The position numbers and the translations under genes are program-made. From Labrenzia sp. 011 (GTDB lineage Bacteria > Pseudomonadota > Alphaproteobacteria > Rhizobiales > Stappiaceae): a stretch of 64,000 nucleotides of DNA. A model generated the notes under the pieces. It searched no databases, was not told the origin of the DNA, and was given only the letters and a program-made list of their open reading frames with translations. The stretch lies in the NCBI RefSeq assembly GCF_003075075.1, contig NZ_QCYM01000010.1, forward strand, positions 112,903 to 176,902, in the 5' to 3' direction. The number at the start of each line of letters is the position of its first letter. Within the stretch, counting starts at the first letter, position 1. Of this stretch, positions 1 through 11,390 are shown in pieces.

Positions 1-118
1 GATGGCGCCGCGGCAGTTCGACCTGCAGTCCTATCTGCGCAACTGGCTGGCGTGCGGCCCGAAACCGGTCCGGGGATTGCGGGTCCAGGTGGATATCGAC
101 CCGCAGAACTTTCTTTGA
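1..118 (+). CDS. priA: PriA primosomal helicase, C-terminal end (partial)
   Basis: The frame is open from the left edge and stops with TGA at 116-118. Its last residues read LRVQVDIDPQNFL, which resembles the conserved C-terminus of alphaproteobacterial PriA, the 3'-to-5' helicase that reloads DnaB at stalled forks. In Hyphomicrobiales priA commonly lies just upstream of atpH, as here, and that context supports the call as much as the 38 visible residues do. No helicase motif is visible in this fragment. Confidence 0.65.
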   Translation, partial: MAPRQFDLQSYLRNWLACGPKPVRGLRVQVDIDPQNFL

Positions 119-416
119 GGGCTGCGGCCCCGCGGACGGCGGCGGTTGTCCGGGACCGGAACTAAAGGTTTATGACTCCCGGTAGGTCTTGATCCGCAAG
201 GGTTTTTGGGAACGTGGAGCAAAAAACTCCGATGAATCCGCAACAGAGGTCATTTGGCGAAGTTGCACACGGGGAAACCCTGTGCTAATTGAGGCGCGGC
301 TTTGGGGGAACGGTTTATCCGTCATACCTTCCGACCTGTAAATCATTCGTTTTTTCAATGCTTTGCGAACGTTGACCGTTTTGCGGGCATGAAAGAAGTC
401 AGAGAGCACGGACCTG

Positions 417-977
417 GTGACTGACAACCTATCTCTCGTATCCGGCGTGGCGCAGCGTTATGCTTCCGCCCTTCTTGACCTCGCAGAGGGCGAAGGCCTG
501 ACGGCTGACGTGCTGCGGGACCTGACGGCTTTCGAAGGCATGCTTGCCGAAAGCGGGGATCTGGTCCGTCTGGTGAAGAGTCCGGCATTCAGTGCGGACG
601 AGCAGCTTGCAGCGCTCACCGCCCTGCTCGACAAGGCGGGTATTTCCGGTCTTGCGGCGAATTTCGTGAAGCTGGTCGCCCGCAATCGGCGCCTCTTCGT
701 TCTCCCCGACATGATCACGGCGTTCCGTGCCCAGCTTGCTGAAAGGCGGGGCGAGGCAACGGCTGAGGTGGTATCCGCCAACGCGCTTTCCGACGACCAT
801 GTCGCTGCCCTCAAGGAAGCCCTTTCCGCTTCCACGGGCAAATCCGTAAACATCGCAGCGAAAGTTGATCCTGCCCTGATCGGTGGCCTCGTGGTCATGA
901 TCGGTTCCCGCATGATCGATACCTCCCTGCGTACCAAGCTCAATTCACTCAAGTTCGCGATGAAAGAGGTCGGCTGA
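417..977 (+). CDS. atpH: ATP synthase F1 subunit delta
   Basis: Subunit delta (OSCP equivalent), 186 aa, joins the F1 catalytic head to the peripheral stalk of the F0F1 ATP synthase at the inner membrane. The N-terminus ([16 protein letters not shown]) is typical of the family. The start is GTG at 417; the nearest upstream in-window ATG, at 389, hits a stop almost at once in its own frame. Its TGA overlaps the atpA ATG by one base, so the two are translationally coupled. It opens the atpHAGDC operon. The ~300-base stretch from priA to here (119-416) presumably holds the operon promoter, but I could not pick a convincing -35/-10 pair. The F0 genes (a, c, b) are absent, as usual in alphaproteobacteria, where they form a separate locus. 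Confidence 0.96.
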   Translation: MTDNLSLVSGVAQRYASALLDLAEGEGLTADVLRDLTAFEGMLAESGDLVRLVKSPAFSADEQLAALTALLDKAGISGLAANFVKLVARNRRLFVLPDMITAFRAQLAERRGEATAEVVSANALSDDHVAALKEALSASTGKSVNIAAKVDPALIGGLVVMIGSRMIDTSLRTKLNSLKFAMKEVG

Positions 978-2506
978 TGGATATTCGGGCCGCGGAAATT
1001 TCCGCAATCCTCAAGGACCAGATCAAGAGCTTTGGCCAGGAAGCCGAAGTTAGCGAGGTCGGTCAGGTGCTCTCCGTCGGTGACGGTATCGCCCGTGTTT
1101 ATGGTCTGGACAAGGTCCAGGCCGGTGAAATGGTCGAGTTTCCCGGTGGCATCAAGGGCATGGCCATGAACCTGGAAACCGACAACGTCGGTGTCGTTAT
1201 TTTCGGCTCCGACCGTACCATCAAGGAAGGCGACACCGTCAAGCGGACCGGCGCCATCGTTGAGGTGCCGGTCGGCAAGGGGTTGCTCGGCCGTGTTGTC
1301 GATCCGCTCGGCAATCCGATCGACGGCAAGGGCCCGATCGATGCGACGGAAAAGCGCCGCGTTGACGTGAAGGCGCCGGGCATCCTGCCGCGCAAGTCCG
1401 TGCACGAGCCGATGTCGACAGGCCTCAAGGCGGTCGATGCGCTGATCCCGGTTGGCCGCGGCCAGCGCGAGCTGGTCATCGGCGACCGCCAGACCGGCAA
1501 GACCGCGATCCTTCTGGATACCTTCCTGAACCAGAAATCGCTGCATGCCGGCGATGACGAGAACGCCAAGCTCTATTGCATCTATGTTGCGATCGGTCAG
1601 AAGCGCTCCACCGTCGCCCAGTTCGTGAAGACCCTGGAAGATTCCGGCGCTCTGGAATATTCCATCATCGTGGCCGCAACCGCGTCCGACGCCGCTCCGA
1701 TGCAGTATCTGGCACCCTTCGCCGGCTGCGCCATGGGCGAGTTCTTCCGCGACAACTCCATGCACGCCGTGATCGGTTACGACGATCTGACCAAACAGGC
1801 CGTGGCCTATCGTCAGATGTCCCTGCTTCTGCGCCGTCCGCCGGGACGTGAAGCTTTCCCGGGTGACGTCTTCTACCTGCACTCCCGTCTGCTGGAACGT
1901 GCGGCGAAGCTCAACGAAGACAACGGCAGCGGTTCCCTGACCGCCCTTCCGGTCATCGAGACCCAGGGCAACGACGTGTCCGCGTTCATTCCGACCAACG
2001 TGATCTCGATCACCGACGGTCAGATCTTCCTGGAAACGGACCTGTTCTATCAGGGTATCCGTCCGGCCGTGAACGTCGGTCTGTCGGTGTCCCGTGTCGG
2101 GTCTTCCGCACAGATCAAGGCGATGAAACAGGTTGCCGGCCCGATCAAGGGTGAACTGGCGCAGTACCGCGAAATGGCGGCCTTTGCACAGTTCGGCTCC
2201 GATCTCGATGCCACCACCCAGCGCCTGCTGAACCGTGGTGCCCGCCTGACCGAACTCCTGAAGCAGCCGCAGTTCTCGCCGCTGAAGACGGAAGAGCAGG
2301 TCGCGGTGATCTATGCCGGCGTGAACGGTTACCTGGACGCGCATCCGGTCGACCGGGTGCAGGACTTCGAGGAAGGCCTGCTGCTGTTCCTGCGTGGAGA
2401 GCACAAGGAACTGCTCGACGCCATCTGGGAAAAGAAGGCGCTCGATGACGAACTGACCGGCAAGCTGAAAGCGGCTGTCGACAAGTTCGCCAAGAACTTC
2501 GCCTAA
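977..2506 (+). CDS. atpA: ATP synthase F1 subunit alpha
   Basis: Non-catalytic nucleotide-binding alpha subunit of F1, 509 aa, the usual length. It carries the Walker A motif GDRQTGKT around residues 170-177 and, near the C-terminal third, the alpha signature [17 protein letters not shown]. Three copies alternate with beta in the hexamer. It starts at ATG 977, overlapping atpH by one base, and is followed by atpG after 34 bases. A long frame on the opposite strand is a codon-bias mirror and not a gene. Confidence 0.98.
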   Translation: MDIRAAEISAILKDQIKSFGQEAEVSEVGQVLSVGDGIARVYGLDKVQAGEMVEFPGGIKGMAMNLETDNVGVVIFGSDRTIKEGDTVKRTGAIVEVPVGKGLLGRVVDPLGNPIDGKGPIDATEKRRVDVKAPGILPRKSVHEPMSTGLKAVDALIPVGRGQRELVIGDRQTGKTAILLDTFLNQKSLHAGDDENAKLYCIYVAIGQKRSTVAQFVKTLEDSGALEYSIIVAATASDAAPMQYLAPFAGCAMGEFFRDNSMHAVIGYDDLTKQAVAYRQMSLLLRRPPGREAFPGDVFYLHSRLLERAAKLNEDNGSGSLTALPVIETQGNDVSAFIPTNVISITDGQIFLETDLFYQGIRPAVNVGLSVSRVGSSAQIKAMKQVAGPIKGELAQYREMAAFAQFGSDLDATTQRLLNRGARLTELLKQPQFSPLKTEEQVAVIYAGVNGYLDAHPVDRVQDFEEGLLLFLRGEHKELLDAIWEKKALDDELTGKLKAAVDKFAKNFA

Positions 2507-2540
2507 GGACCACACGCCGGGATAAGGAGCAGGGGCGGCC

Positions 2541-4875
<2,335 letters not shown>

Positions 4876-4887
4876 GGTTCTGGAATT

Positions 4888-4915
4888 GACCGGACGCCCC
4901 AGCGGGCGTCCGGTC
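4888..4915 (+). terminator. Strong hairpin in the atpD-atpC gap (attenuator or mRNA-processing element)
   Basis: A perfect 12-bp stem, GACCGGACGCCC (4888-4899) against GGGCGTCCGGTC (4904-4915), with a CAGC tetraloop, lies 13 bases after the atpD stop. No T-run follows, so it is not a classical intrinsic terminator. A weaker second hairpin (4980-4987 pairing 5005-5012, with one G-U pair) lies closer to atpC. Inference: partial attenuation or 3'-end protection that lowers epsilon synthesis relative to beta, in line with the 3:1 stoichiometry. Confidence 0.6.
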
Positions 4916-5037
4916 TGCCTCATGCTGGATGGCAAGACCATCCGAAACAGATCAGATTGATCGATCTGAAGATGCTAGGGCGTCCTGTTGCGTTTCCGAC
5001 AACGCAGGATGCTCCAGACTGACAAGGAAAACGCCAA

Positions 5038-5445
5038 ATGGCTGAACTTTTCCAGTTTGAGTTGGTCTCGCCGGAGCGCCAGCTCCTGTCCGCGCATGTC
5101 GCCGAGGTTGTCGTTCCCGGGGTCGAGGGTGAGTTCGGCGTTCTGAAGGACCACTCTCCGCTTGTCTCCACCATCAATCCGGGCATTCTGAAGGTCCGTA
5201 ACGATGACGGCGGCTGGGTCGAATACTTCGTTCGCGGCGGTTTCGCGGAAATTTCGTCCGGCGTTCTGTCCGTTCTGGCCGAGCAGGCCGTCCCGGTGAC
5301 GGAGATCAGCGCCGAGCAGCTCGACCTGGCGATCCGCAACGCGGAAGAAGACCTGGCCGACGCCAAGGATGACAATGCCAAACAGAAGGCTGAAATGACC
5401 CTGTCCCAGCTCAGGGACGTGGCAGAGGCCCTGAAATCGGCCTGA
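5038..5445 (+). CDS. atpC: ATP synthase F1 subunit epsilon
   Basis: Epsilon subunit, 135 aa, joins the gamma shaft to the c-ring and can inhibit ATP hydrolysis. The beta-barrel N-domain is recognisable (FELVSPERQLLSAHVAEVVV, GEFGVLKDHSPLV), followed by a helical C-domain. An AAGGAA ribosome-binding sequence precedes ATG 5038. It is the last gene of the operon, with an intrinsic terminator directly downstream. Confidence 0.96.
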   Translation: MAELFQFELVSPERQLLSAHVAEVVVPGVEGEFGVLKDHSPLVSTINPGILKVRNDDGGWVEYFVRGGFAEISSGVLSVLAEQAVPVTEISAEQLDLAIRNAEEDLADAKDDNAKQKAEMTLSQLRDVAEALKSA

Positions 5446-5473
5446 GGATTTCAGCTTCCTCGTTGAAATGACG

Positions 5474-5505
5474 AAACGCGGCTCGGCAACGGGCCGCGTT
5501 TCTGT
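5474..5505 (+). terminator. Intrinsic terminator of the atp operon
   Basis: The stem is AAACGCGGC (5474-5482) with GCCGCGTTT (5493-5501), followed by a T-rich tail. It lies 29 bases after the atpC stop and closes the atpHAGDC transcript. Confidence 0.8.
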
Positions 5506-5652
5506 TTGAGCCGGGCCGATCGGTCTTCAGGGGCAGGCCGGACAATGCCTGGGGACTTCATTGCACCACTCGCCCACTCAAACCCGGAGCCTACGCGATG
5601 CACTTGCCGCGAGACCAGACAGGCATCGGACGGGTCAATATCTACCTTGCTG

Positions 5653-8262
5653 CTATCCCGTGGCCCGGCGCGCGGCCAGTTCCTCGAAGAAACGGAAGCC
5701 GTTCCGGCCGTTCTTCTTGACGGCATAAAGCGCGATATCGGCCCGCTTGAAAGCCGTCCCCGCATCGGGGGTGTCGCTGTTGATCGCCGCAATGCCAATG
5801 CTTATGCCCACGGAAACATATTGTTTCTGCACCAGGAACGGCGAGCGGAGATTGTCCACGATTCGGCCGGCGATTTCCGAAGTATGGAAATCGGTGGGGC
5901 CGGTGCCGCCGAGAATGATCGCGAACTCGTCTCCTCCGAGACGGGCGACGAGATCGGTCGAGCGAACACAATCCTGCAGACGCTTTGATACGAGTTTGAG
6001 CAATTCGTCACCCGCATCGTGACCGTAGGTGTCATTGATCGGCTTGAACCTGTCCAGATCGAGCAGCAAAAGATTGCCCCGCTTGTCCTGGGATGCGGCG
6101 GTTTCAAGGGCCTCTTCCAGTTTCAGATTGAACTGTGTCCGGTTTGCAAGGCCTGTCAGAGGGTCGTGATGCGCGGCGTGAGCGATCTTTTGCGCGGCCC
6201 GCTCGGTCTGCGTTATGTCTTCATGGGTCCCGATCCAGCCGCCTTCCGGCAAGGGCGCCTGAACGGAGCTGATGATCTTGCCGTTCGGATGCGTGAACTT
6301 GGAGCGCACCACCTCTCCGGCCTTCAGGCGGGAGAACAGGTCCATCACATGATCCTGCACATTGCCGGAAAACTCGCCCCGCTGTACTTCGGCTTTCAGC
6401 AGCTCCGTCAGGCTGACACCGGCGTAGACCTCGTCCGCGGGCTTGCTGAAAATGTCGATATATTGTCTGTTCCAGAGGGTCAGATGCCCGCGCGCATTGA
6501 AGACGCTGACCCCCTGCCGCATGTTGGCCAGGATGACCTCGAGTTCTTCCATCCGGTGCCGGGCGAGCCGTTCGTTTTCCGCAAGCTTTTCTTCCATGCG
6601 CTTGCGGTCGGTCACATCGAAAAAGTTGTAGATCCCGCCGCCGTCCGGAAGCATCGTGCTGCGAACTTCGAGGAAGCGTCCGCTCATCGTCCGCCGTTCG
6701 TCGTTGATCGTCTGAGGTTCGCACATGAGCCGGTATCGTTCCTGGGCGATGTCTTCCGGAACGCCCGGCCCCAGGTCGCCTCTGGCCGCGCTGAACCTGA
6801 GATAGTCCAGAAGATGCAGTTTCTGGTCGATCATGTCCTGCGGGTAGTTCAGGAGAGTCTGGTATTCGGCGTTGGAGGACGCCAGCCTGTGGTTTTCGTC
6901 GTAATGGGCAAATCCGCCGGGGAAATTGTCGAAAATGATCTGCAGTGTTTCTGATTGCTGCGTGGTTTCCGTGACATCCGCCAGCGAAACGACGATATCG
7001 TCCAGCCCGTATTCCTGCAGGGGATCGATCGGTTGGGCATTCAGGCGCAGCAATGTGCGATGGGTGCTGTCGGGAAGCTGCAGACCGACGATGACATCCG
7101 TGATGAGGTCGGGGTCTTTCGCCGCGAGCATCAATGGGTCGGAAAGATCCCCGGAAAGGGGAGGGCTGAGCTTGAACTCCAGTCCCAGGTCGCAGACGCT
7201 TCTGCCGGCCAGATCCGTTCCCGCAAAGCCCAGCTGTTGCTGGGCAGCGGAATTGGCCGAGCGGATTCTTCCGGAAGGGGTCAGGAGCAGGATCCCTTCG
7301 GTCAATGCTTCGAGCGTGGTCCTCTGAACGGCCTCGGAATGCCTGATGTCCTGCTCGGACAGCTTTCTTTGGGTGATGTCCTGAAAGGCCCCGATGATAC
7401 GAACAACAGAGCCGTTGGCGGTAATCGGTCGACCGACTGCCCGAACCCAGATCTGGTTCCCCTTCGCCGTAATGAGGGGCATTTCGAGGTCCCATCCGAC
7501 ATTGTTCTCGACGGCGCCCTGGACGGCCTTGCCCAATTTATCCCGGGTCTCGGGCGGGTAGAAATCGAGGGCCGCCTCGATCCTGGGTTCGAAGTCCGGT
7601 CCGACCTCATGAATTTCCCGGGTCTTTTCCGTCCAGGTCAGGGTGTTGGTCGCCACATCGACTTCCCAGCCCCCGACGCCCGAGAGATTGGCGATTTCCT
7701 CGATAAGCTCGCCTTCCCGTATCGCGATACAGTGTGCGGCTTCGGCCTCGAGAAGACTTTTCTGCGAGACAATCTCCGCCCGGTGCGCCTTGAACAGGCC
7801 TTCGACGACGGTGCCCAGGCGACGGAGCTGCTTCAGCTGGTTGTCAGTGGGGGTCTGGGGCTTCAGGCCTATGACACAGAGGGTTCCGAGCCGGTTTCGG
7901 CCATCGATGGACAGGGGGCAGCCTGCATAGAAGCGGACATGCGGTTCCCCGGTGATCATCGGGTTGTCCCTGAAGCGTTCGTCCTCGAGCGTGTCGGGAA
8001 CGACGAGCAGCTCGTCGGTAAGGATCGTATGCTGGCAGATGGAAATCTCGCGGCCGGTTTCATCGATATCCAGACCGCAGCGGGCCTTGAACCACTGTCC
8101 CTTCTCTGAAATGAGGGAGATGAAGGCGATCTTGCAGTCGAAAATCTCGGCAACCGTATCGACGACCGCATCATATTCAGGAAGACGCTCGGAATGCAGG
8201 ATTCGCAGCGAATGCAGAGCCGCAACGCGCTCTTCTTCGTTATGATCGCGCACGATCTGCAT
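5653..8262 (-). CDS. Diguanylate cyclase with GAF and multiple PAS domains
   Basis: Predicted cytoplasmic c-di-GMP synthase, 869 aa from ATG 8262. An upstream TTG at 8280 is in frame, but the GGAG sequence overlaps it and fits the ATG better. Domain order: GAF-type sensor (about residues 20-160, SLISEKGQWFKARCGLD), then three to four PAS modules (about 190-300, 315-435, 445-565 and 575-690), then GGDEF (about 700-860). The catalytic motif is intact (RLGGDEFAIILGG), and an RSTD sequence sits exactly five residues before GGDEF, matching the product-inhibition I-site RxxD. No EAL domain, signal peptide or membrane segment is seen. It is convergent with atpC. The ligand of the sensory domains cannot be read from sequence. 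Confidence 0.92.
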   Translation of the reverse strand: MQIVRDHNEEERVAALHSLRILHSERLPEYDAVVDTVAEIFDCKIAFISLISEKGQWFKARCGLDIDETGREISICQHTILTDELLVVPDTLEDERFRDNPMITGEPHVRFYAGCPLSIDGRNRLGTLCVIGLKPQTPTDNQLKQLRRLGTVVEGLFKAHRAEIVSQKSLLEAEAAHCIAIREGELIEEIANLSGVGGWEVDVATNTLTWTEKTREIHEVGPDFEPRIEAALDFYPPETRDKLGKAVQGAVENNVGWDLEMPLITAKGNQIWVRAVGRPITANGSVVRIIGAFQDITQRKLSEQDIRHSEAVQRTTLEALTEGILLLTPSGRIRSANSAAQQQLGFAGTDLAGRSVCDLGLEFKLSPPLSGDLSDPLMLAAKDPDLITDVIVGLQLPDSTHRTLLRLNAQPIDPLQEYGLDDIVVSLADVTETTQQSETLQIIFDNFPGGFAHYDENHRLASSNAEYQTLLNYPQDMIDQKLHLLDYLRFSAARGDLGPGVPEDIAQERYRLMCEPQTINDERRTMSGRFLEVRSTMLPDGGGIYNFFDVTDRKRMEEKLAENERLARHRMEELEVILANMRQGVSVFNARGHLTLWNRQYIDIFSKPADEVYAGVSLTELLKAEVQRGEFSGNVQDHVMDLFSRLKAGEVVRSKFTHPNGKIISSVQAPLPEGGWIGTHEDITQTERAAQKIAHAAHHDPLTGLANRTQFNLKLEEALETAASQDKRGNLLLLDLDRFKPINDTYGHDAGDELLKLVSKRLQDCVRSTDLVARLGGDEFAIILGGTGPTDFHTSEIAGRIVDNLRSPFLVQKQYVSVGISIGIAAINSDTPDAGTAFKRADIALYAVKKNGRNGFRFFEELAARRATG

Positions 8263-8542
8263 CAGGCACAAAATCTCCAAAAATACGTACGGAAATACGT
8301 CAATATGAACTTAAAAAGTTATTAGGAAATGTGCAACAAAGTATTAAAGCTTAACCACATGAGGTTGAATCCGTGGATAATTTGACACTTATAAGTTAAT
8401 TGTCATTTTTTACTATGTAGGCATTTATTGCAATATGAAATAAAATTGTTTTTCCGAAAAGCAGGAAGAATGTATGCGTTCAGGTGGTGCGAAATTTTAT
8501 TCTAACTTAGCGGAAGTTTTTGCTGTTCCGGGAGTCCGGTCA
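8263..8542. other. AT-rich intergenic region upstream of the diguanylate cyclase gene
   Basis: About 280 bases with much lower GC than the surroundings and no plausible open frame. It holds a direct repeat AAATACGT (8281-8288 and 8293-8300) just upstream of the cyclase start, and an imperfect inverted repeat around TTGACA...TGTCA (about 8384-8408). It is the likely promoter and leader of the cyclase gene. No -35/-10 pair was convincing. Confidence 0.5.
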
Positions 8543-8572
8543 ACAAAAAACCCGGTCTGATGACCGGGTTCA
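8543..8572 (-). terminator. Intrinsic terminator after the GcrA-like gene
   Basis: The stem is AACCCGGT (8549-8556) with ACCGGGTT (8563-8570); on the minus strand it is followed by a run of six T. It lies 54 bases after the stop of the small minus-strand gene. Confidence 0.8.
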
Positions 8573-8625
8573 AGTCTCGCGGACATGCCGCGATAATTCT
8601 GCCTTATGTCAAGCAGATGTAAGGC

Positions 8626-8832
8626 TCAGGCTGCGCGGCGGAACGAAAGGCTCATGCCGCCACCGGAGCGGCTGCGGCGACGCTCTTCCGGCGGAATATA
8701 CACAATGGCGCTGTGTTCGGTGCAATAGGAGACACCAGCCTCAACGCGCGTCGAGCACGGGAAAATGTAGTTGCCAGCATCACCTTCCGCCCATTTGCAG
8801 CACCCCGGACGCGGGAGAGACATGTCAGCCAT
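8626..8832 (-). CDS. Small GcrA C-terminal-like protein
   Basis: A 68-aa protein starting at MADMSLPRPGCCKWAEGD; the ATG at 8832 has AAAGGA eight bases upstream. The pattern CKWAEGD...FPCSTRVEAGVSYCTEH...VYIPP resembles the Cys-rich C-terminal segment of GcrA, the alphaproteobacterial cell-cycle regulator that binds sigma70 and methylated GANTC sites. GcrA is normally about 170 aa with an N-terminal HTH. Here the HTH part is missing, and no trace of it is seen upstream. The gene is monocistronic with its own terminator. Family assignment rests on motif resemblance only; it could be a stand-alone zinc-ribbon-like protein of unknown role. Confidence 0.7.
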   Translation of the reverse strand: MADMSLPRPGCCKWAEGDAGNYIFPCSTRVEAGVSYCTEHSAIVYIPPEERRRSRSGGGMSLSFRRAA

Positions 8833-9078
8833 TTCGTATTTCCTTTGTTCTTCTACCAAGCAGCAAAAACGCTCGAGCATCCCCGTGAGAGGATCCGAAC
8901 AGCTTTTGACGGGAATCGGATGTAATCGGCGCTCGGGACGTCATCCGTTGTCCACCCGTGAGGGTGCTCTTCAGCAAGCGCAAAGCTTACATAAGCGGCA
9001 CGTCACAAAAATGCAATAGAATAGCTGGAATTTCCGGCCTGCGTTCCGTGCATACCGGGTTAACGAATACTGACCGGA

Positions 9079-10695
9079 TCACCCGGTTTGCGGCGGTAAC
9101 CTGCCGCCTGCTCTGTGCAGGGCTTCCGGTGTATCGAGGTCGAGTCTCGCGGCCTCGCCGATTTCAACTTCCCTGACAAAATCCGGATTGTCGGCGATGA
9201 TGTGCCGGGCGCCGATATCTCCGCTCAGGGATTTCAGCGCATCGAAAAAGCGGCTGTCCCACAGAACCGGATTGCCGCGCTTGCCGCCGGCCGTCGCCGT
9301 GACAATCAGGCCGGTGTCGTTTTCCCGGTAGGTCGCGACAAGTCTTTGCAGGATCCGGGAGTCGATCCGGGGCATGTCCCCGAGCAGTATGATTACCGCG
9401 TCGGTGTCGGGGGAAAGTGCGTTCATGCCGGTCCGGATCGAGGCGGCCATCCCGTCGGCGAAATCCGGATTGTGCACGACCTCAAGCGCCAGACCGGATA
9501 CTGTGGCGCTGACCGCATCCGCAAGATGTCCCGTGACCAGGACGACCTGGGACAGATGCGCACCGGTGGCGGCTTCCGCAGCGTGGCGCACAAGCGTTTT
9601 GCCTTCAAGTTCGGCGAGAAGCTTGTTCGGCCCGCCCATTCGGGAGGACTTGCCTGCCGCCAGAACAATGGCCGCGATCTTCGATTTCCGGCTCTTGCTT
9701 GCGGCTTCGCGCGGCTGCGGCCGGCTGGCGATTTCCATCAACAGGCCTCCGACGCCCAGTGCGGTAATGTCGTCCGGTTCGACCTCGATCCCGGCAAGAA
9801 GCCGGTCGAGAACCCAGTCGAATCCGTTTTCCTTGGGGCTGCGGGCACAGCCGGGCGCACCGAGCACCGGCAGGCCATCCAGCATCGCGAGCATCAGGAG
9901 GTTGCCCGGATCGACCGGCATACCCAGATGGCGCACCTGCCCGCCCGCGCGGTCCACGGCTGCTGGCAGGACATCGTGACGATCTACGATGGCCGACGCG
10001 CCGAACAGGATCAGGAAATCGGCGCCCGCGCGCACCAGTTCGTTCATGGCTTCGGCGACCGCTTCCTGCGTATGCGGAACGCGCTTTTCCGCGATGACGC
10101 TGCTGCCGCTGGGCCGCAAGCGGTCTTCCAGCACCCGGCGCGTCTTGTCCAGGGTGGAGGGTTTCAGATGCGGCAGTTCGGTTGCGACCAGCCCCACCTT
10201 GCGCGGTGTGAAGGCGGCCACGCGCACGGCGCCGCGAAGGGCCGCTTCGGCTCTTTCCACCAGGGGCCCGGCCAGGGCGAAGGAGATGATCTTTGCCGTG
10301 GCTACCATGCGTCCGGCAACCACCCGGCTGTGGTTTGCCAGTGTGGCGAAGGTGATTGCCGGATCGATCCGGTTGGCGGCGGTTATCGCCTCGGGGTCGA
10401 CCACGAGCACCCCGCTTGCCGCCGCATAAAGGTTCATCCGTCCCGTGAAGGCGGTATCTTCCTCCAGTCCCGGCCCCTTGGCGGCCAGGGCGAGCCGCCG
10501 CGCCGCGTCGTCCTCCCCGATGTCGCCGGGGTCAAGGGACGCCACCACGACCTGTGCCTGTCCGGATGCGGCCAGATCGGCGCAATCGGTTTCGGAAAGG
10601 ACATGGCCTTTCTTGAGGGTTCTGTCCGCCAGTCTCGTCTTGTGCGCAAGAATGCAGCCGGCGGCCTCCCGGGGCGGACGGGGCCCGAATTTCAT
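9079..10695 (-). CDS. Molybdopterin-binding / nucleotidyltransferase fusion (MoeA-like plus MocA-like)
   Basis: A 538-aa two-domain protein. Residues ~1-340 resemble the MoeA/MoaB molybdopterin-binding fold (HLKPSTLDKTRRVLEDRL, then LILFGASAIVDRHDVLPAA). Residues ~355-538 form an NTP-transferase (IAAIVLAAGKSSRMGGPNKL), the family that attaches CMP or GMP to molybdenum cofactor (MocA/MobA). The start is ATG 10695, which shares an ATGA overlap with the XdhC C-domain gene upstream, so translation is coupled. It is last in a four-gene minus-strand operon. The likely role is preparing cytosine-dinucleotide cofactor for a xanthine-oxidase-family enzyme. No such enzyme is in the window. Confidence 0.88.
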   Translation of the reverse strand: MKFGPRPPREAAGCILAHKTRLADRTLKKGHVLSETDCADLAASGQAQVVVASLDPGDIGEDDAARRLALAAKGPGLEEDTAFTGRMNLYAAASGVLVVDPEAITAANRIDPAITFATLANHSRVVAGRMVATAKIISFALAGPLVERAEAALRGAVRVAAFTPRKVGLVATELPHLKPSTLDKTRRVLEDRLRPSGSSVIAEKRVPHTQEAVAEAMNELVRAGADFLILFGASAIVDRHDVLPAAVDRAGGQVRHLGMPVDPGNLLMLAMLDGLPVLGAPGCARSPKENGFDWVLDRLLAGIEVEPDDITALGVGGLLMEIASRPQPREAASKSRKSKIAAIVLAAGKSSRMGGPNKLLAELEGKTLVRHAAEAATGAHLSQVVLVTGHLADAVSATVSGLALEVVHNPDFADGMAASIRTGMNALSPDTDAVIILLGDMPRIDSRILQRLVATYRENDTGLIVTATAGGKRGNPVLWDSRFFDALKSLSGDIGARHIIADNPDFVREVEIGEAARLDLDTPEALHRAGGRLPPQTG

Positions 10696-11387
10696 GCCTT
10701 GGCCTCCGGGCCCTTGCGCAAGGCCCGAATGATGGAGCCGAGCACCGCCACCGCGATTTCCTGCGGTGACGCCGAACCGATGTCGAGACCGATCGGGGCG
10801 TCGATCCGCTCGAAAAGCGCCGGATCGAGACCGGCGGCCTCGAAGCGCTCGAGCCGCTTGCCATGGGTCTTGCGGCTGCCGAGCGCCCCCACGTAGAAGC
10901 ACCCGGTTCTGAGCGCTTCCATCAGCGGGAAATCGTCGATTTTCGGATCGTGGGTGACGGCGGCAACGGCCGTATAGGCATCAAGCGGGGTCTGCCGGAG
11001 AACGTCCTCCGGCCACTCGCCCTTCAGGGCACTGCCCGGAAACCGTTCCGCCGTTGCAAAGGCCGTGCGCGGATCGATCACTGTCACATCCAGCCCGGCG
11101 ATCTCCGCCATGGGAACGAGTGCCTGGCTGATATGCACCGCGCCTATGATCACCAGCCGGGGGGCGGGCACGGATACGGTCAGAAAGTCTTCGCCGCTAT
11201 CCGTTCGCACCGTGCCGGATTTTCCGGAGCGGAAACGCCCGCGCAATTCATCCGCCAGCGGATCGGGGGAAAGGTCGTCTTCCGCGCGCACCAGTCTCTG
11301 GCGGCCGTCCTGAAGGCTGGTCACGAGGATGGCGGCGCGCCGGGCCGAACGCAGTCTGTTGAGCTCGGTAAGAAGTGTCAGATCCAT
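10692..11387 (-). CDS. XdhC family protein, C-terminal Rossmann domain only
   Basis: A 231-aa protein matching the Rossmann half of XdhC/CoxI molybdenum-hydroxylase maturation factors: RLVIIGAVHISQALVPMAE near residue 80, VIDPRTAFATAERFPG, and the late motif YVGALGSRKTHGKRLERF. XdhC proteins bind and sulfurate the cofactor before insertion into the target enzyme. The N-terminal XdhC domain is encoded separately at 12034-12375, with a transporter gene between them. It overlaps the MoeA/MocA fusion by ATGA. Confidence 0.87.
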   Translation of the reverse strand: MDLTLLTELNRLRSARRAAILVTSLQDGRQRLVRAEDDLSPDPLADELRGRFRSGKSGTVRTDSGEDFLTVSVPAPRLVIIGAVHISQALVPMAEIAGLDVTVIDPRTAFATAERFPGSALKGEWPEDVLRQTPLDAYTAVAAVTHDPKIDDFPLMEALRTGCFYVGALGSRKTHGKRLERFEAAGLDPALFERIDAPIGLDIGSASPQEIAVAVLGSIIRALRKGPEAKA

Positions 11388-11390
11388 GGG

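Noticed and set aside
6019..8109. Plus-strand frames of 311 and 384 codons within the diguanylate cyclase gene
   Set aside because: Complement of a well-supported GAF/PAS/GGDEF protein; composition typical of antisense mirrors.
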